From the NCBI GenBank assembly GCA_013400155.1, contig VXBM01000200.1, forward strand, positions 723,391-787,390: DNA of 64,000 nt, read 5' to 3'. Within the stretch, counting starts at the first letter, position 1. Every line of letters starts with the position of its first letter. The position numbers and the translations under genes are program-made. This document shows positions 10,516 through 23,365 of this stretch, in pieces. Source of the DNA: Helopsaltes ochotensis. Its lineage: Eukaryota > Chordata > Aves > Passeriformes > Locustellidae. Below the pieces are notes generated by a model, which saw only the letters and a program-made list of their open reading frames with translations, had not been told where the DNA came from and ran no database searches.

Positions 10516-13500
10516 GGGAACAGGGAGAGATGGAGGGATACGTTGAAAAAGGAGGTGGCCTTCTGTCTGTCCCTTAAACAGGGCTTGTTTCTGACCCTGA
10601 AATGCTGGGCATCACAGGTCCACTCAAGTCCAGCGGCTTTGTGCAGCTTGCTGGTGTGCTGGGCTACAGAGATGCCAGTCAGCTCCCAGCGAGCTGGAGT
10701 TCCACCCCTTCTCCACAAACATGGAGGCTCTTCCAGCCCTGTGCCAGCCATCGCTGCTAGAGGTGATGAAACAGGGCAGCATTCCTCGCTCTATGGATGC
10801 CATGCTGTAGCCCGACTATTAACTCCCAGCCCCCGAAAATTCTTTCCAGGCTGGCAAAGGGGCTTGGCAGGAGCTCTGGGAATTGCGTTTCTCCTGGTGT
10901 TTCAGTATGGATAAACAAGCAGGCAGAGAGGAATTATTAGCTATAGATTTATCTGACAAGAACGCATACAGGAGAAAAATGTTATTTCAGTAAGCTGAGC
11001 AGTGATTTGGTTTTTTGAAGCGTAATAGAGTCGTTAAAGTTTGAAAGGAAGGGAGCTGGCTCCTCAGGTTTTTCCTGGCTTCTGTAACTTACTAGAATTA
11101 CCAAAACTCATTAAGAAACTTAAATGATCAACCAGGGGCTTGTTTGTTTGTTTTCTCTCTGTGACTTTTATGTGGCTGGTTATTTTGTTTCTTTTCCAGT
11201 GGTTTTCTGACTGTTTAATTACAGTTTTCAAAACTAGACCTAAATAGCATAGTGTATGGATGTTCAGAGGAAAGAGTTTCTGCAAACCTAATTATGCTCC
11301 AGCACCATTCATACTGCTAATGTTTCAGGGATATTACCCAGGAGTTAATTTATTTCCTTTTTCTGTATACAAAATAGGAATTTAATATTATTTTACAAAA
11401 GCTTGTGTATTGTAAGGATGCACCACAATGATTTTTTAATTTATAGATCTGCTAAAGGATTTTTAATGAGTGTGAAGTGCAAGAGGAAACTGAGGTTTTA
11501 CATTAATTTGAAAACTATGAGATCTAGCTGTTACATCTTAATCTCTTAAATGGAGAATACCCTCTTGTTGGAATTAACTTTTATTTAGTATTCTAAAAGT
11601 GAAAAGGTACTTAGTTCTTTAAAATCAGTAACCACTTAAGATATTTTTATAAATTCTTGATTTTGATATAGACTGGCAGGATCTGTGGTACATTTCCCTC
11701 TAATTAAGTTTTGAAGTGTATCCCTGTTGTTTTCCTTTTGAAAATGTCTGTAGCTTTAGAACATGCAGTGTTGGCACTAAATTTTTTCAGAGCACAAATA
11801 ACTGCAACAGCCTTTAATTTTTTTTTGTTGGATAACTCACATTTAGGTAAGCCGATGTTTCATTTCCCATATCTAGTTAAGTTCTGCACCTTGCAAATAG
11901 CCATTTCTTTCTGTTCCCATAAATAGAACATTCCCACAAAAGAGCTGTCATATGTGCTGACTGTCATGCTGACAGTGTGTCATCCCCCATGGCTGGGGGA
12001 GATCTGCCATGGCATCGAGCCTCCTTGGTCACCGTTGCTGCACTCAGACCTATATCCCATTTCTTTCTGATTGATCCCACCATATAATATTTTCTCTAAC
12101 TCTGTCTTACCAACGGAGTTAAAAACCTAGTTCAGAAATATATTAAAGAGAACAGATATTACGGACATCATTGTAAACATTCTTACAATAATTTTGCTCT
12201 TGAACTTTCTATATTCAGAAATTTCCCACCTCGGCAACAGTAACTTTTTTGGATATGTTTTCAAACATCTCTAAAACTTAAACATGGGCCAGATTAGTCT
12301 GAAAACTACTTTACACGTTTTTGTGTGTGTGTTAATTAGACTTTAAGTCTGGGCAAAAACTTGGATTTTAGGGAAATAGTGGATTAGGATACTTAGATGT
12401 TTTAAATAGAACTTGGTATATTCAATGAACAGTTTCCACTGCTGTGAATTATTGCATCCGTGCTTGAATTGCTTTGCGGAAAGAAAGCATCCAGACAATG
12501 AGAAATGCCCAAGTAGTGAACGTCTGGAAAATCTGATTTGAGAAACTTATCTAGCTTTGCACAGGAAGATAAAAATTACATTTTCTCAAATAACATTAAT
12601 TCAGGAATCTTGTTTCTGAGCACCTGAATTGTGCTTAACACAAGTTTCTTCAGGAAAAAAAGAAAAAAAAGAGAGCAAACCTCTCCACTAACAATTAAGG
12701 AAAATACAGGCATTTCTAAGGATGGACTGATTTTTAAGTGGCTGTGAGGAAAGCTCACAGGACCATTACGTCCTGGCAGAGACCTCTCACTTGAATTAAT
12801 GGCATAATGGCTACCACTGAAAGTAGTTCTGTATCAACCAGTCACCTGAAAAACAGACGTGGAATTTTTCCACATATTTACTGGAAAGCAAAGACCTAGC
12901 AACCCTGGGCTGTCTCTCCAGGCCTGGGATCTCATGTTTTCCAGTGGCTGTCTTTTATCCATCCTTGCCTCTTCCACTCTGTGATCCCTCTCCTCTGGCT
13001 TTCCAGTGGTCTTCTTTCAACCAATGCCATACCTGCCCGGTCTCTTTCCTTCACAGCCAGTTCTCGGCTTTGTACTTGGACTGTTTTCTGCTCTTGGGCA
13101 AGGACAACTCTGGACCATAGGAATGTGACAAGTAGGACAGATACACAAGTTTGCCAGCACTGATTTTTGGTGCTGAAGCCAGAGCTCACCTGGGATATCA
13201 TTAAAAAAGAGCGCATGAAAGGTGAAGCCTATGACCAGTTCTGCTGGTGGCGCATAACAGATAAACCTCTTTTAGCGGCTTAAAACTTCAGGTGGATTGG
13301 ATGTATTTTCACATAGCAGAATAAAATGGTCTGAGCCTGGGAAATCATACCTCCTTCATTGCACCTCGTATCTCAGCTCCTGAATGCAAACATGCTCAAA
13401 CACAATAATGCAATAGCTACAATTACTTAAAGAAAACCCAAACAAGCGAACAAAACATTGTGAGTGCCCCAGCTTCATTCTTAAAAACTACACAGCTGGA

Positions 13501-14204
13501 AATTTTCTATGAAAACAATGAGCCTGCATGCTATGAGCAACCTAAAACTTGATCTTATGATTGAAAATGCTATACACCATTAACTAAAAATACAGTTCCC
13601 AACTCTGTGTATTATTACAGTTTTAGAGTTAGGAAGTTGCATTAAAATCAAAGAATTCCACATTTGCTTGAGAAGCTGTTCAAAAGTTAGAAAATGCCAA
13701 CGTTTTGGATTGTCAAACTCATTTCCTCCAATAAGTCAAATACCCTCATTTTCATGGGTGCGTTTCTGAGATTCCTTCACTTATCCTACAGAAACTCTGT
13801 ACAGCTTTTTATTCCCAGGGTCTATAAGACTGTCTTATTTCTTGCTGTGAAAGGGAAAACAATAGAAGTGAAACAAGTATTTATTCTATGTATTTTAGAA
13901 ACATCAGCTGAATAATATCATTAGATGACACTGTAAAAAGGTCAGGAGCAGAGCAGGAAGGGGAAGTTGCAGTTTAATTTTGGGGAGTAGGTTCATCTTG
14001 GTTTTTAAATGTGACAGAAATCCCATTTCGAAGAATGTTTTTATGAGAGAGAGTATTGAAGATTGACCTTACCACCTACTTCAGCCTTCAATGCACCCTG
14101 CTCTCAACTGGATTTTTAGCACCAGCTAAAAAGTGGAGAACCCTAGTGCAGCAAAAAATTTAGGATATTTTCTTTTCTTAGCGTTATCTCTTGGTCCTTA
14201 ATGT
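10516..14204. other. Non-coding, nothing recognised except small hairpins
   Basis: The left 400 bases are moderately G+C-rich (a 123-codon plus frame at 10543-10914 and a 107-codon minus frame overlap there, neither recognisable). The rest is A+T-rich. A donor-like TTTAG|GTAAGCC occurs at about 11848 without a convincing exon. No repeat family recognised apart from the paired inverted repeats at 11960-12000. Confidence 0.55.
11960..12000. repeat. Two adjacent short perfect inverted repeats
   Basis: ACTGTCA-TGC-TGACAGT at 11960-11976 is a perfect 7-bp stem with a 3-base loop. TCCCCCA-TGGC-TGGGGGA at 11983-12000 is a second perfect 7-bp stem with a 4-base loop. Only six bases separate them. 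Their role is unknown. The stems are too short for a microRNA precursor. Confidence 0.5.
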
Positions 14205-14353
14205 CACCATCCAGGGAGGTGTTCAAGAAATGACTGGACATGGCACTTGGTACCAAGGTCTAGTTGGCAAGCCGGAGATTGGACAAAGATTGGACTTGAT
14301 GATCTTGGAAGCCTTTTCCAACCTAAATGATTCTGTGATTGTGTGATTCTGTG
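14205..14353 (+). mobile_element. CR1 LINE, 3' terminus with octamer tail
   Basis: The segment runs from GGGAGGTGTTCAAGAAATGA through GGCACTTGGTACCAAGGTCTAG and GGACTTGATGATCTTGGAAG to CTTTTCCAACCTAAATGATTC. It ends in imperfect copies of ATTCTGTG at about 14330-14353. This is the characteristic avian CR1 3' UTR. CR1 elements insert by target-primed reverse transcription, are usually 5'-truncated and end in this 8-bp microsatellite rather than a poly(A) tail. This copy keeps only about 150 bases and no coding sequence. Divergence is modest, so it is younger than the L3-like copies elsewhere in the window. No target-site duplication is expected for CR1. Confidence 0.93.
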
Positions 14354-16099
14354 ACAAGTGCCAGATGTGACAAGGCCATGAGGTGGAGAGCAGAAAGGGA
14401 TTGCAAGGAGATAGGAGTCCTTGTCCCTGTTGGCATCAGCAAGCTGCCTGCAAATTGTACCCTTGCTCCACCTGGAGAAGGTCCTGGAGCAGAAATGCCA
14501 ATGCCTCGCTGCCCAGCTGGTGGGGCAGCATGAATTCCAGATGTCAGCCAAATAGGAAGATAAAACCTTTAGGAAAAAGTTTTTACGTCTTTGTTTGACT
14601 AGAGGTGGATACATGCATTTTGAATATGGTTTAACTTTTCAGTGTGTTCTTGGTATTTCTCCATGAACCCCTTAGTGAAGCTTCAATGTCTCCCCAGCTT
14701 GGACAGACCTCATTACAGCCATAAATACCATAAATATAAATAACTATGCCACAGATTTTCATCACTACATTGAAATAATGAATATCAGTATTTCTCTTTC
14801 TGCAAAATGGGCAGAAATCTTGTGGAATAAAGAAGTCTGACAGAAAGAAAGAGTGTGTTTGCTTTTTTGGAGTCTTACATAGCCAGCATAGAAGCACTGA
14901 TTATGATTCATTTTCTTGTTTAATTTGCCTTGTTCTTCATGTTACACTTCACTAAATATATTTACTTTTATTCCTGCCATTACACATGACAGAATCTATC
15001 TGCACGAAAGGAATTTTAACTGCAAGAAAGGTTTTATAGACACAGAGCGAAACAGCAAAAGATGAGGCAGGAATCTAATGCAAGATGTTAAGAACTGTTG
15101 TTCTCAAAATTGAGGAGCAATTAAACTTTTTATTCCACTAAAAAATGTGAAATCTGTAAAGTAATATGGTAGCATAATGGGAAGCATCTCTTAATGGGCT
15201 TATGCAGTTATTGCAAGTTAAAAGCAGTTGCATGTTTGGCTAACAAAATACAGGGAATAAATTTTCATTAAATGCCAGTGATAATGCAGTCACAAGAACA
15301 ACAACATACATAAGACTCACAGAACTATTAAATTTGCTGTATTTTCTAGGAGGAGCAAGAAGACATGACACAACTATAGGGAACAAAAAACGCCACTGGA
15401 TTAAACCAAGAAAGCAGGGCAGCTAAAAAAGAAGAGCAGCTGAGTTCAATTTGAATAGCAAAAACCAAAACAACCCCAAACAAACCAAAACATAAATCTT
15501 TTATCTCAGAGGAATCCTCTTTTTCTGAGTTCACATCTCTGGAAACACACTTGATGGGAAATTTTAATCATCTAATCAAACAAGTAATAGAAACATTAAT
15601 GATTTTTAACCTGCTGAAACTCATTGTCTCTTGGGGTCTGCTTCATCACCTGAGCTTACAAGGTCTGCATCTGCCAGCTTGGCTCATGAGCACAAATTCC
15701 AAGGAAAAAAAAGAGCTGTGTTTCTAAAAGAGCTGTATGAACCCTTTCCACTGTCTCTCCACAAGACAGTTGTTTCAAAACTCTGCATAAAATACACAGG
15801 GATTTTTTTCCCTTTTGTTTTTATGGAAGCAGTGTTTCCAAGCCCTGGACAATAGGGAAACTGTGTACACCGTGGGTATTCCATCCATTTGCTCCTGCCT
15901 TTCTTTGAACCTGATGTGTCCTGCGTGTTTGCCCATCGTAACTTCTGTCTCAGGACAGGCTGTGGATGAAGGTACCCAAGAGTACGTGTCCCTGCTGTTC
16001 CTGGCCACCATGGAGCATGTCAAGCCATGGAGCCTGGCAGTCCAGTCAGTTTGTAGCCAATGGATCCATCCCATCTGTATTTCCTTAGTTTAAAAGGGA
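14354..16099. other. Non-coding, nothing recognised
   Basis: A+T-rich. An A/C-rich patch (AAAACCAAAACAACCCC-like) lies at about 15465-15495. Frames at 15631-16093 overlap on both strands and show no recognisable protein. No further repeat was identified. Confidence 0.55.
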
Positions 16100-16935
16100 A
16101 GATAGTATCACAAGTCTAATTACAGTGCACCTCTACTGTTCTCTCTTCGGACTCCCCCTTCATGGAAGAGACTGAGGAAATCAAACACGATTTTACCTTG
16201 AGAAATCCATGCTGGCTGTTTTTGCTAGTCATCTTCTGTCTTCAGCAGTGGATTAGAAGAGAATATTCACTTGGGGCTGAGGTGATTCTGACCCACTAAT
16301 TATTCCCTGGATGCACTTCATTGCATTGTTTGCCCTTCCATAAAGATGGGAATAATGTTAACTTTTTCCTTGTCATCAGGGAGTTCACCCTCTGACCTTC
16401 ATTTCTCACAGCTGATTGACAACAGCTTCACGATCGCATCAGTCATCTCTGTCAGATCCTTGGTGAAACTTGCCTGGGCTGGTGGATCTGAACATACCTG
16501 GTTTCCTCTAAGCAGTCTCTAGCTCATTGCTGCTTTGCTGTTGGCTGGCCCTTTGTGTTCTGAATGGGGTTGATATTTGCTGGGACTTGGGAACAGGCTT
16601 TGTCTACGAAGACTTGTAAGAAAGGACACTGAGTGGTTCAGCCTCTTCTTTGATGCCAGTTACTTGTCTCTTCCCCATTCATCAGCAGACTCACATCTTT
16701 CCTGACCTTCCTCTTGCAAATAGCATTCTGGTAGAATAGTTTCTTTTTAACCTTAATGTCCCTTACTAGCTCCAGCTGGGCTTTTGCCTTCCTGTTTTTG
16801 TGCCAGAGTGCCCAGGAAATGCTTTTGTTCTCCTCCTGTCTTGCCTATCTTTATTTACACTTATGTGCTCTCTTTTTGTATTTTCAATTCATTAAGACTC
16901 TTTTCAGGCAAGCAGGCATGCTGCCAGAAAGGTGA
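16100..16935 (-). mobile_element. CR1-type LINE fragment, reverse-transcriptase region, antisense
   Basis: Read on the minus strand, this stretch encodes broken but collinear landmarks of the CR1 ORF2 protein. RKAKAQLELV is at 16765-16794, followed downstream by a KRK-rich segment and the SQHGF reverse-transcriptase motif at 16203-16217. On the plus strand the far right (about 16895-16930) matches the part preceding this linker. In the family, this section joins the endonuclease to the reverse transcriptase and reaches the palm domain. Several stops and indels interrupt the frame and neither the 5' nor 3' end of the element is present, so it is dead. It is old and heavily diverged. Limits are approximate. 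Confidence 0.8.
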
Positions 16936-18010
16936 AGTCAAGACAGGGAACAGTCAGAGGCACATAAAGGTGCACTTGTGAGAAATGCAGCGGGTGAAGA
17001 ACTTCTCTAAAGGCGATAGATTTAGGCTGATGAGGGCAAGGACTTTAAAATAAGACATAGTGTTGTCTGTCTTTGTCCAAGGAGAGGACATTGATTGAAA
17101 GGAGATGAGGCTGGGTGAAATGTCAGACTGTTTGTCCTGCTTTTCAGTAAATTTTTCATTTCACGCTAAACTTCATATTACTGCAGCCGCATTGCTACCA
17201 AGCCAGCTGTGCACAATTCACTGTGTGGAGTCAAAAGTGGACAGGGCAGCAGGAAAGTAATGAAAGCAGAGAGCTTTCCTAGGAAATGGAGTAGTTGTGT
17301 GTGTTGATGTAGGAAGAGTCTGCTGAAGGTCAGTGTGTAAGGCGAGATGGAGAGGGCAATTGGGCGGGTATCAGAAAAGGTGTGGCAGAATGGCAGGTGA
17401 GAAAAGCTGTTCCTCAGAGAAAAGGAATTTGAAGATTAAAAGATCAGAAGGAAGAGTTCATTATTAAGTCTGAATCAAGGGACTGAAACAGAACAAAACA
17501 AGGGAAAAAGGAATGGTCTTCAGTCAGAGGTGAACAAAGACCAAAATTGCTTGTTCAAGGTAAATGCTGAAGACAGAGCCAAATGTAAGGACAAGAAGAA
17601 TAGGAATAACAGAATTTGGAGACATCAGCCTGGAGAGTGTAAAAATCTTGCTTGCCTCAAACAAAGAAGAAAACATGGGGTAAGAACAGGAACTCCTCCT
17701 GGCCATTAGGGAGCAAAACTGGATCGGGTGGAGATGAGAGGCAGTGGGTGGCTGTGAGGAAGGAGGCAGTGAGAAGAGGACAGCCCCGGGACCTGGGCAG
17801 GAGAGGTCATGGGCAGCACCCAGGGTGTTGGACAGGAAACTGGAAAAAGGGTGTTACAATAGGAAGAAGAGTAAGGGATGGCATTGCATCTAGCTGAGGA
17901 ATGGGCTAAGTGAGAGGAAAAGTAAATAATTGGATAAGAGAAACGTTGAAGATTCCTGAAAAAAGCATCCTACATCAGGAAGCAGGAGAGGGGAAGTCAG
18001 TTCATCAAAA
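16936..18010. other. Purine-biased non-coding stretch, origin unknown
   Basis: The plus strand is clearly enriched in A and G, especially 17240-17960, with many GGAG, GAAG and AGAGG words. The bias is opposite to that at 30.3-32.0 kb. Open frames are short and unremarkable (an 81-codon plus frame at 17652-17897 is arginine- and glycine-rich because of the composition). It could be an eroded repeat. I cannot name one. Confidence 0.4.
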
Positions 18011-21000
18011 ATATTATTTCTTTCTTCTTTTTTTCTTCCTTAAAAACTCAGAGAACCAAATGTTCTCCCTGCTGGTGGATATTTACCCAAATTCTTTTAT
18101 CAGTTATTGTGGCTTCCCCTTAGAATTATAATTTTTTCTCTGTCTAACAGACCATGAGGAAAAATGACAGATTAAGCCTCTAATACTGAAAAGATGCACG
18201 TGCTTAATTCTACAGTTATATACTTATGTTCTTAACTGTTTTGTTAGATCAGAGCTGAAGTGCTCAACTGCTTTAAATATTGAAAATGAACATGCTTTCA
18301 AAAGGATTTAATACTGTTTCAGACTTAAAAGATATGGATATTAGATCAGGAATACTTTAAAAAAACCCACTCTGAAAGACTCACATAATTTTTAATTTGC
18401 TGTGATATCTTCATTCCATATATTTATCATTAATGAGATTTTTCAAAGTGGAAATTACTTATCTAATGGTTATTGGTACCTTTAAAAATCTCCTAATTAA
18501 TTTCAGAAAAACGAAATTAAATCACAGATGATGCTGGACTTAACATACAGTGACTGGATCAAGTCTTTAAATTTAAACTGGCCAGGTATTTTTCCAGTTT
18601 GGAATCAGAAATAACATGTACAAGCTGGGTTTTTTTGTTTTTATCATTCATATCAAGTTCATTCAAAACATTTAATTAATGATTTTTGATTAAGATTTTT
18701 CATTGGAACATTTAGTTATGCTTTCTAGTTAAAAAGAAATTATATTATCAGGATTTTCTGAGCATACTCTTATTCCTAGAATACCATATTAAAATGAATA
18801 AGTTTGGTATGACAGAAGTATCTAAACTCATTTGGAGGCCATTCTGCTTCAAAAAATACAATTAATTTTTGGCATTATTTTCTTGGGTATTGCAAACTTT
18901 TGATGAAGAAAGTTAGATTGGTGATGAAGAAACTGTGTCCTTTTTTCCTTGGATACATGTTGCTTGTAAATATGGAATCACCCAATGTTATGTTTTTGTC
19001 CCCTAGTCTCTATGGAGAAATCATGACATAATTTTATACCTGTGACTTAGAAAAATAAGTCTTATTCCTCCTTTCTTTTACTTAGTTATTTCCAACATAG
19101 ATGTTATGTTATTACACTGTCAGAGCTTAACATAGACATGCTGATCTGCATTGCCTTTTATCTTGGCAACAGCAAGATGTTCTGTGGTGAAATTTAATGT
19201 CCTGATTTGAGATCCTCAAATCATTATATTTATCTATATGTGGACTTTTTAAAATATTAAAATGATATGGTAAAGTTTAAATATACATGTTGTTTTTTAA
19301 ACAACTCAGAAATGGCTATATTTTTTATGTGTTACAATATTTTTCAGACAATTGATGTTGCTTTCTGTCTGGGTCTTAAAAAGTAATGGGGTCATAATTA
19401 AATGCCCTCTCTGTCATTCTGTGTTTTGATTTGGTCACTTCATGGAAATGAGACACCTTATTGCATAGTAAAAGTGTAAGAGAATGCATGTTTTGGACAG
19501 AAAACTGGAAGGGTAAAAAATTATGAAAAAATGTTTCTATTGTTACTAAGGCCCTTTTGTGAAAGCTAATTTTTACAGCTGTATTTGAAAAACATAAGTT
19601 AAATACAGAAGGCACGGTTATGAGTTCTTTGGCTCCTGGGGAAATACAGCATCCTGGTGTGCTGTCCCAAAAGCAACACAGGCCAGTGTGTTCCAGATTA
19701 AACAGAAAGTCTTCTAACTGAATATTTCTCCCTTGAATTCATCTGCCAGACTGAAAAAGGATCTCCTAGTTTTGAAGAAATTTTGCTGACCCGTCCTGGA
19801 AGCAGAGCGGAAGATGACGTTTTACTGAGAGTCTGTTTTCCTTTCCATTGCACAAGGCCATCTGGGTCTGACTCTGCTCTCGTAATTCATGCTCCATGCT
19901 CTGAGGAAGACAAAGCAAATGCTTTGTTGGTGTGCTTACGGTGTACATACAGGGATTTTTATGTTAAGGTTGTCGCTGGGACAACATGATTTAAGTTGTC
20001 TGCCATTCCGGCAGTGTTGGGGTTTGACTGATGGATGAATAACGTAATGGATTAGTGCTGGACAGAGGGCATGTGCATTTTGTTGTGTATAATTTTGGCA
20101 GGGTTGGCTGGGACACGTGGCCTTGTGCCCATTAAGGCACACTGTCCATGTAATGTGCTCCAGTGGCAATATACTAGAGTAGCAGCAGTTCCACTTGTGT
20201 ACGACTGCTAACAATATCCTGCAACAATGTTAGCAGAATTGTGGTAGAAACAGGATACATTCTTGAGCAAGAACATTTCTGGCAATATCTCTCCTGGTGA
20301 GAAATGGTCTTGCAGCCCTTGGGAAAAAACTTATTGCTGACTTCAGGCACTGTCCCTTCCTCTGGCAACAGCCCAGTGTGTGAGACATGCCAGCATCACC
20401 AGATTTTCACAGTGGACACAAGAGTTCAGAAACTTCCTCTGCTGTCCATTGCTTACTTGATCTTTCCAGGTCTTGTACTTCTTTGTGGGGTTTTTTATGT
20501 CTGTCTTGCCACCCATTTCTGCTGTCTTTTTCCTCTCTGAGGAAAGCCTTCTCCTCACCTTTTCCTCCTTAGGTTTGGGATATTTCAGGCTTATGGACAG
20601 AGAAGATAAAGGCAGCTCTTCCACTTCATTTTGTTCTACTAATGGGTTGCTATGACAAGCCCACAGACGTGGTATTTGGGTACCTGCTTGCTGTACATTA
20701 AATGAAATGATAGCATTTGTCATGTAAGATCCTTCCCTTTTCTCTCTCCATCCCCTGGGGAAAATTGGATGCTGATTATATTGCCATACTTAATGAGCTT
20801 ATTAGTGAAGCAAAAGCTGAGGAGTAAAAAAAGACAAAGAAAAAATTGGGAGGACCAGATATGTCAAGCCGGTAAAACTGTGTGAGGCAGTGTATGAATC
20901 CTGTCAGCAGGAGATGTAGCACCTTGGCAGGAGGTGGAGCGTGCTCCTTCTGGGTCTAAGGACTCTCACAAGCACATCACTGGATATGCAAGGGACAATG

Positions 21001-23065
21001 CATTTCCTAGTATTTGGGTGTTGAGGCATGCTCTGTGTTTGGCCATCATCTTCCTTCACCGAAACTCACTTCCAAGATCTTCTTGTGCTTTATAATCACT
21101 CCTGTTATTCTACATATTTTTTGCCTTTCTCATCTTACATGGAAGTTGACTTTCTTGTGGCAGGGCAAAGACCTTTTGCTGTTCATGAATTACATCAGAA
21201 GCATGTTTTCCCCTCTGTTTAATTGGAAGCGATCCAGCAATCAGGGGACCATGAAAATTTTAAGCAAAGTTTTATTTCCCAGTGCCAGGAACACCAAGGG
21301 GAGGGCATAGTCATTGTGTCCTTGTCCAAGAAACATGCTTAGTCGAGGATGAGTGAAAAACAGGAGTTATGATTTCATCACTTGCACTGTGTTGCCTTCA
21401 GCTGTTCTGGATGCCCCTTTTAGTCCTACTGCTAAAGCTGCAGTGTAAAGTTACTTCAGTCATTTTTACTGACATCCCCTTATCCCCTCTCTGAAGTGTG
21501 TAGAGTGCGTGCAGGTGCTTACAGCAGTCAGCAGATATTGCTTGTGGCTGTGTGGAAAAGGTATTTGGACAGATTCTTGTGCAGCTGGTCCATATCCAGC
21601 CTCCTTGGGCAGGTTTGATGTGTGAACATCAAACATTATCTCTCTCCCTCTTTTTGCTCCAGACCTCAGAGAGCTCCAGACAAATTTGTCTTACTGTTTG
21701 GATCCACTCTGGAGACCATCATTAGAGTAGCCACATCCTGGAGACAGAGACTCCTAATTACGGAGGTGGTGTGGTTCCCTGCCTGCTCTGCACTGTTACC
21801 AGTGCCAAGAGCAGGCTCTGTCTCTGTGCAACAGTAGGACAGAAAATTCCTCAGCATCTTAGGACCATCTTCAGTGATGATTTTAAACAATGAGTTTGGC
21901 AGATTTTCCAACTATTTCTAACAAAAGCTAAGGGAGTGCCAGTTCCTGCACTTTAATTTCATCCCTACGTTTTAGTATTTCATGTTTATGATGGGAAATT
22001 TAGATGTTATTGTCTACATTTTTTACAAAGTGCTAAACTTGCTCTCCTCCCTCATAAATATTTTGATAGAATGGAGGAAAAAAAACCCACTTCAATTTGT
22101 GAATTTAATTTGTTGTGCCAAATATCCACAGAGGACTTGCATAAAAAATATTATTTGCTTAGCAAGAAATGCAAATATTTTATTTAGAAAAAAAAAGGTA
22201 ATTAAATAAAATAGCCAAATACTAGATCAAAATACCAGATCAATTTACTAATGTGTAATGAAGCATACCTTTTTTTTCCTAACTCTTCCTTGTAATGTTG
22301 CTATTATTTCTTAAGTTAATAAATGGCCAGTCTACTAACTACTTTTGGAGAAAATGTACTTTTACAGAATTTACATGGCACAGCAGTCCTGTGAATATTT
22401 ATTGAATAATTAACGTATAGTTCCAGTTGATATAAGTAATTGTGTCTGATATATTAGTATTAAATTCATTCAGTTGTCAACAGAGTATGTGGAAGGATAC
22501 TCAATGAATGATACACTGCAGGTTGTGTTAAGTGTGTGATTACACCAATTTTTGCATTGCAAAAAAGCATACACAGCATTTCTATAGGGCATTTGGATTG
22601 CAAATGACTTCGTAAAACTAACTGTGGAAAAAGAGTTTCTCTGTCTCTGAAGGTCTGTTTAATATTATTTTGTTATTTTATCTCTTTAAAGACAAATTCA
22701 AAGGGAATTGGAAAGATTTTGTGTATTTCTTCCACCTTAGTCTCTCACTGAGGATAATATTTCAAAGCTGGATTTTTGCAGGTAGTCTTTTGAATACAGT
22801 CAATGAAAATATTCAGAGAAATGGAAACAGCATTATTGCAGAGTTGCAAAATTCTCCTGCAAATAATAGCATTTGAATGTTTGAATATTGAACAGCTTTA
22901 ATGTAATGTAATTCAGATTATGGCTGGTTTACAAACATAAGCCTTAGTTAAATTCTTTCAAAGCACATGGATGTGTGTGTGTATTTCCTTTTTTAAGCCA
23001 GGAGAAATTACAATTTTAAAGAGTCCCAAAACATAAAATGGGAGGAAAAGCAACCTGAAATATAA
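18011..23065. other. A+T-rich non-coding, nothing recognised
   Basis: Strongly A+T-rich with many TAAT/ATTA words (dense at about 18640-18730), which are common in such DNA. A polypyrimidine-AG acceptor-like sequence at about 21645-21662 precedes a frame of about 58 codons ending at 21837. The product is not recognisable and no donor follows. A short run of TG repeats lies near 22972. No transposable element identified. Confidence 0.55.
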
Positions 23066-23365
23066 TTTTAAAGCCAAAAGGGATTGCTATGGACATGTAG
23101 CCTGACCTCTGCATGTGCATGATCTAGACTTTCATCCAGTAATTCCTATATAAAAGTCCATAATTTGTCTGAGCTAAAACGTGGCTTTTGGGAAGATATT
23201 CCAAACTTGATTTTTAAAGACATGAATACACAGAGCATCTGTCATTCCCCAGGTACGTTGTATCAGTGTTTAGTCCTCCTCAGCGTGAAATCTACTCCAC
23301 ACCGTGTCTTTGAATTCTTTTGAGCTTCTGCTTCCGGCAGCCAAACCTTGTTGTTCTTTTGTTTC
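23066..23365 (-). mobile_element. Degenerate L3/CR1-like LINE, 3' region, antisense
   Basis: The plus strand begins TTTTAAAGCCAAAAGGGATT and continues through AGCCTGACCTCTGCAT, CATCCAGTAATTCCTATAT, ACTTGATTTTTAAAGAC and GCTTCTGCTTCCGGCAGCC. This is the order of an antisense 3' region of old CR1/L3-type elements that are abundant in turtles and crocodilians and survive as relics in birds. No coding capacity remains. Boundaries are approximate. Identity rests on remembered consensus similarity. Confidence 0.6.

Noticed and set aside
14204..14614. 136-codon minus-strand open frame, the longest in the window
   Set aside because: Its C-terminal third is antisense to the CR1 3' end at 14205-14353, and the rest matches nothing recognisable, so it is an artefact.
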